From Armatimonadota bacterium (GTDB taxonomy: Bacteria > Armatimonadota > Fimbriimonadia > Fimbriimonadales > ATM1), in assembly GCA_013816225.1 (NCBI GenBank), contig JACDEQ010000125.1, positions 1 to 6,490 of the forward strand: a stretch of DNA of 6,490 nucleotides. Direction: 5' to 3'. Positions 5,396 through 6,490 of this stretch are shown here, piece after piece (within the stretch, counting starts at the first letter, position 1; every line of letters begins with the position of its first letter). Position numbers and translations under genes: made by a program. Below the pieces are notes generated by a model that saw nothing but the letters and a program-made list of their open reading frames with translations, was not told where the DNA came from and did not search any database.

Positions 5396-6490
5396 ATGAA
5401 TTCCACCAACCCCGTCGCGATACCCGATAAGGTCGAACAGATCGAGTGGGGATCGGAGATACTGACTTGGCTCCGGGGCAAATTCACGTTCGTCGGTGCA
5501 GTCGGAACCGTGCTCGCAACCGGGTTCCTGGTCTACTACGCACAACACTTCAGCGCTTCGCTCCCGCTGACCCCGAGCGAGACGCAGGATGCGGCCAACT
5601 TGATCGGCAAGTTCGGAGTTGGTCTGACCTTGTCGCTCCTCGCCTTGGGCGTCGGCATCATGTTCAGCTTCTGGGGCGACTTCGCTCTCCCTATTACGCT
5701 GCTGATCTTGGCTGCTCTATACTACTTTTCTCCCGACCTGCTGCCGATGACCGGTTTGATCACGGACTCCTACGTACCGGGTGCGGAAGGGCTGTCGGCG
5801 ATGGCCATTAAGGCATTGCACCGGGGCGGACTCTTCTTGGGAGCGTTCGCCATCGGCTTGCAGCTGGTCGACGCAGCCTTGCGAATCAGGAACAGGGCCG
5901 TTTACGGAACACATCAGGACCAAATCAAATACGGGAAGGGCATCAAAGAAGAGGCCGATTACCAGAACGTCTTTATGGGAAAGTGCTGGCAGCTTCCGTT
6001 TTGCCGCAAGTTCGTTCGCGAGGCCTGTCCCATTTATCACAGCCGCCGAACCTGCTGGCGCGAGCGGGTCGGCTGTATGTGCGAGGAGGAGGTCATACGA
6101 GGCGCTCTGGAGGGCAAGACCATCCCAAGGGACGTGGTTGCGGCCGCAAAATTCATTCCGAGAACGAGCCGCGCAACTCCGCAGCAGAAGGCGGAGCGCT
6201 GCCGGCAATGCGTTATTTACAACGAGCACCAGCGGCACAAGTACCGCCTCTCGGTTCCGATCGCCCTGAGTTTTGTTGCATTGATCTATCTGCTCTTCCA
6301 GCCCCAGTTGCTCAACCTGACCAATAATCTGCTGCACGGGTTCGACCTGGCGATGAGCCGGTTCACGTTCGCGAACGACCCCGCCCTCGACAGGACCACG
6401 ATCGGAACGACGCCCGGATTTTTGGAGCACGGGATTCTGATTCTGTTGATGCTCTTCCTACTTTCTCAAATTATGCGGGCTGTGGAGTTC
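5396..6490 (+). CDS. Unrecognised six-segment membrane protein with eight-cysteine cytoplasmic insert (runs off right edge)
   Basis: From the ATG at 5396 the frame is open for 365 codons to the window end with no stop, so the C-terminus is unseen. Hydrophobic segments lie at about 32-50, 73-92, 95-111, 143-161, 285-302 and 343-358. Between the fourth and fifth is a soluble, basic region (about 162-284) with Cys at 197, 203, 211, 220, 227, 229, 269 and 272 (C-x5-C-x7-C-x8-C-x6-C-x-C, then C-x2-C) plus His215. The basic RIRNR just after the fourth segment places this region in the cytoplasm by the positive-inside rule. The pattern suggests zinc or iron-sulfur binding, but I do not recognise the family and assign no function. 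It begins 4 bases after the efp stop, so the two are likely co-transcribed. The Shine-Dalgarno is weak, so coupling to efp translation is plausible. The steady frame and membrane-protein composition make it a real gene. Confidence 0.8.
   Translation, partial: MNSTNPVAIPDKVEQIEWGSEILTWLRGKFTFVGAVGTVLATGFLVYYAQHFSASLPLTPSETQDAANLIGKFGVGLTLSLLALGVGIMFSFWGDFALPITLLILAALYYFSPDLLPMTGLITDSYVPGAEGLSAMAIKALHRGGLFLGAFAIGLQLVDAALRIRNRAVYGTHQDQIKYGKGIKEEADYQNVFMGKCWQLPFCRKFVREACPIYHSRRTCWRERVGCMCEEEVIRGALEGKTIPRDVVAAAKFIPRTSRATPQQKAERCRQCVIYNEHQRHKYRLSVPIALSFVALIYLLFQPQLLNLTNNLLHGFDLAMSRFTFANDPALDRTTIGTTPGFLEHGILILLMLFLLSQIMRAVEF

Noticed and set aside
5717..6430. 237-codon minus-strand open frame near the right edge.
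   Set aside because: It lies antisense to the membrane-protein frame. That frame has coherent hydrophobic segments, a patterned cysteine domain and an operon-like start, while the antisense product has no recognisable features.

Overview
The window looks like a piece of chromosome from a GC-rich, didermic (Gram-negative-type) bacterium. NADH dehydrogenase subunit N, an elongation factor P (EF-P), a PPK2 polyphosphate kinase and a large secreted protein with a predicted C-terminal outer-membrane barrel all point to an ordinary chromosomal backbone. The mix of genes and the TTG start of EF-P would fit an Armatimonadota/Fimbriimonadia-like lineage. That is only an impression, and no rRNA or other marker is present to fix the taxonomy.

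Layout. (1) Positions 1-1409, minus strand: a short uroporphyrinogen-decarboxylase-like (URO-D-like) protein gene, whose stop overlaps the start of nuoN by 8 bases. nuoN runs off the left edge, so only its N-terminal 217 codons are present. (2) Positions 1410-1896: a stretch of 487 bases without an intact gene. It holds a weak possible -10 element, a long two-part hairpin (1469-1539), a second 11-bp inverted repeat (1624-1684), the frameshifted C-terminal remnant of a DNA methyltransferase on the plus strand (1699-1873), and a hairpin at the 3' end of the next gene. (3) Positions 1897-4702, minus strand: ppk2, followed without a real gap by a gene for a signal-peptide-bearing CBM9-like/DUF5916 protein. 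(4) Positions 4703-4821: the divergent spacer, with a clear extended -10 (TGcTATAAT) reading toward EF-P. (5) Positions 4822-6490, plus strand: efp and, 4 bases downstream of its stop, a long open frame that runs off the right edge. It encodes a six-segment membrane protein with a cytoplasmic insert holding eight cysteines.

How the parts relate. The minus-strand pair ppk2 and DUF5916 and the plus-strand pair efp and the Cys-rich membrane protein form two divergent units separated by about 120 bases. The URO-D-like/nuoN pair is a third unit, transcribed in the same direction as ppk2 and DUF5916 but separated by the gene-poor stretch. The least explained items are the Cys-rich membrane protein, the methyltransferase relic with its neighbouring inverted repeats, and the tight coupling of a URO-D-like gene to nuoN.
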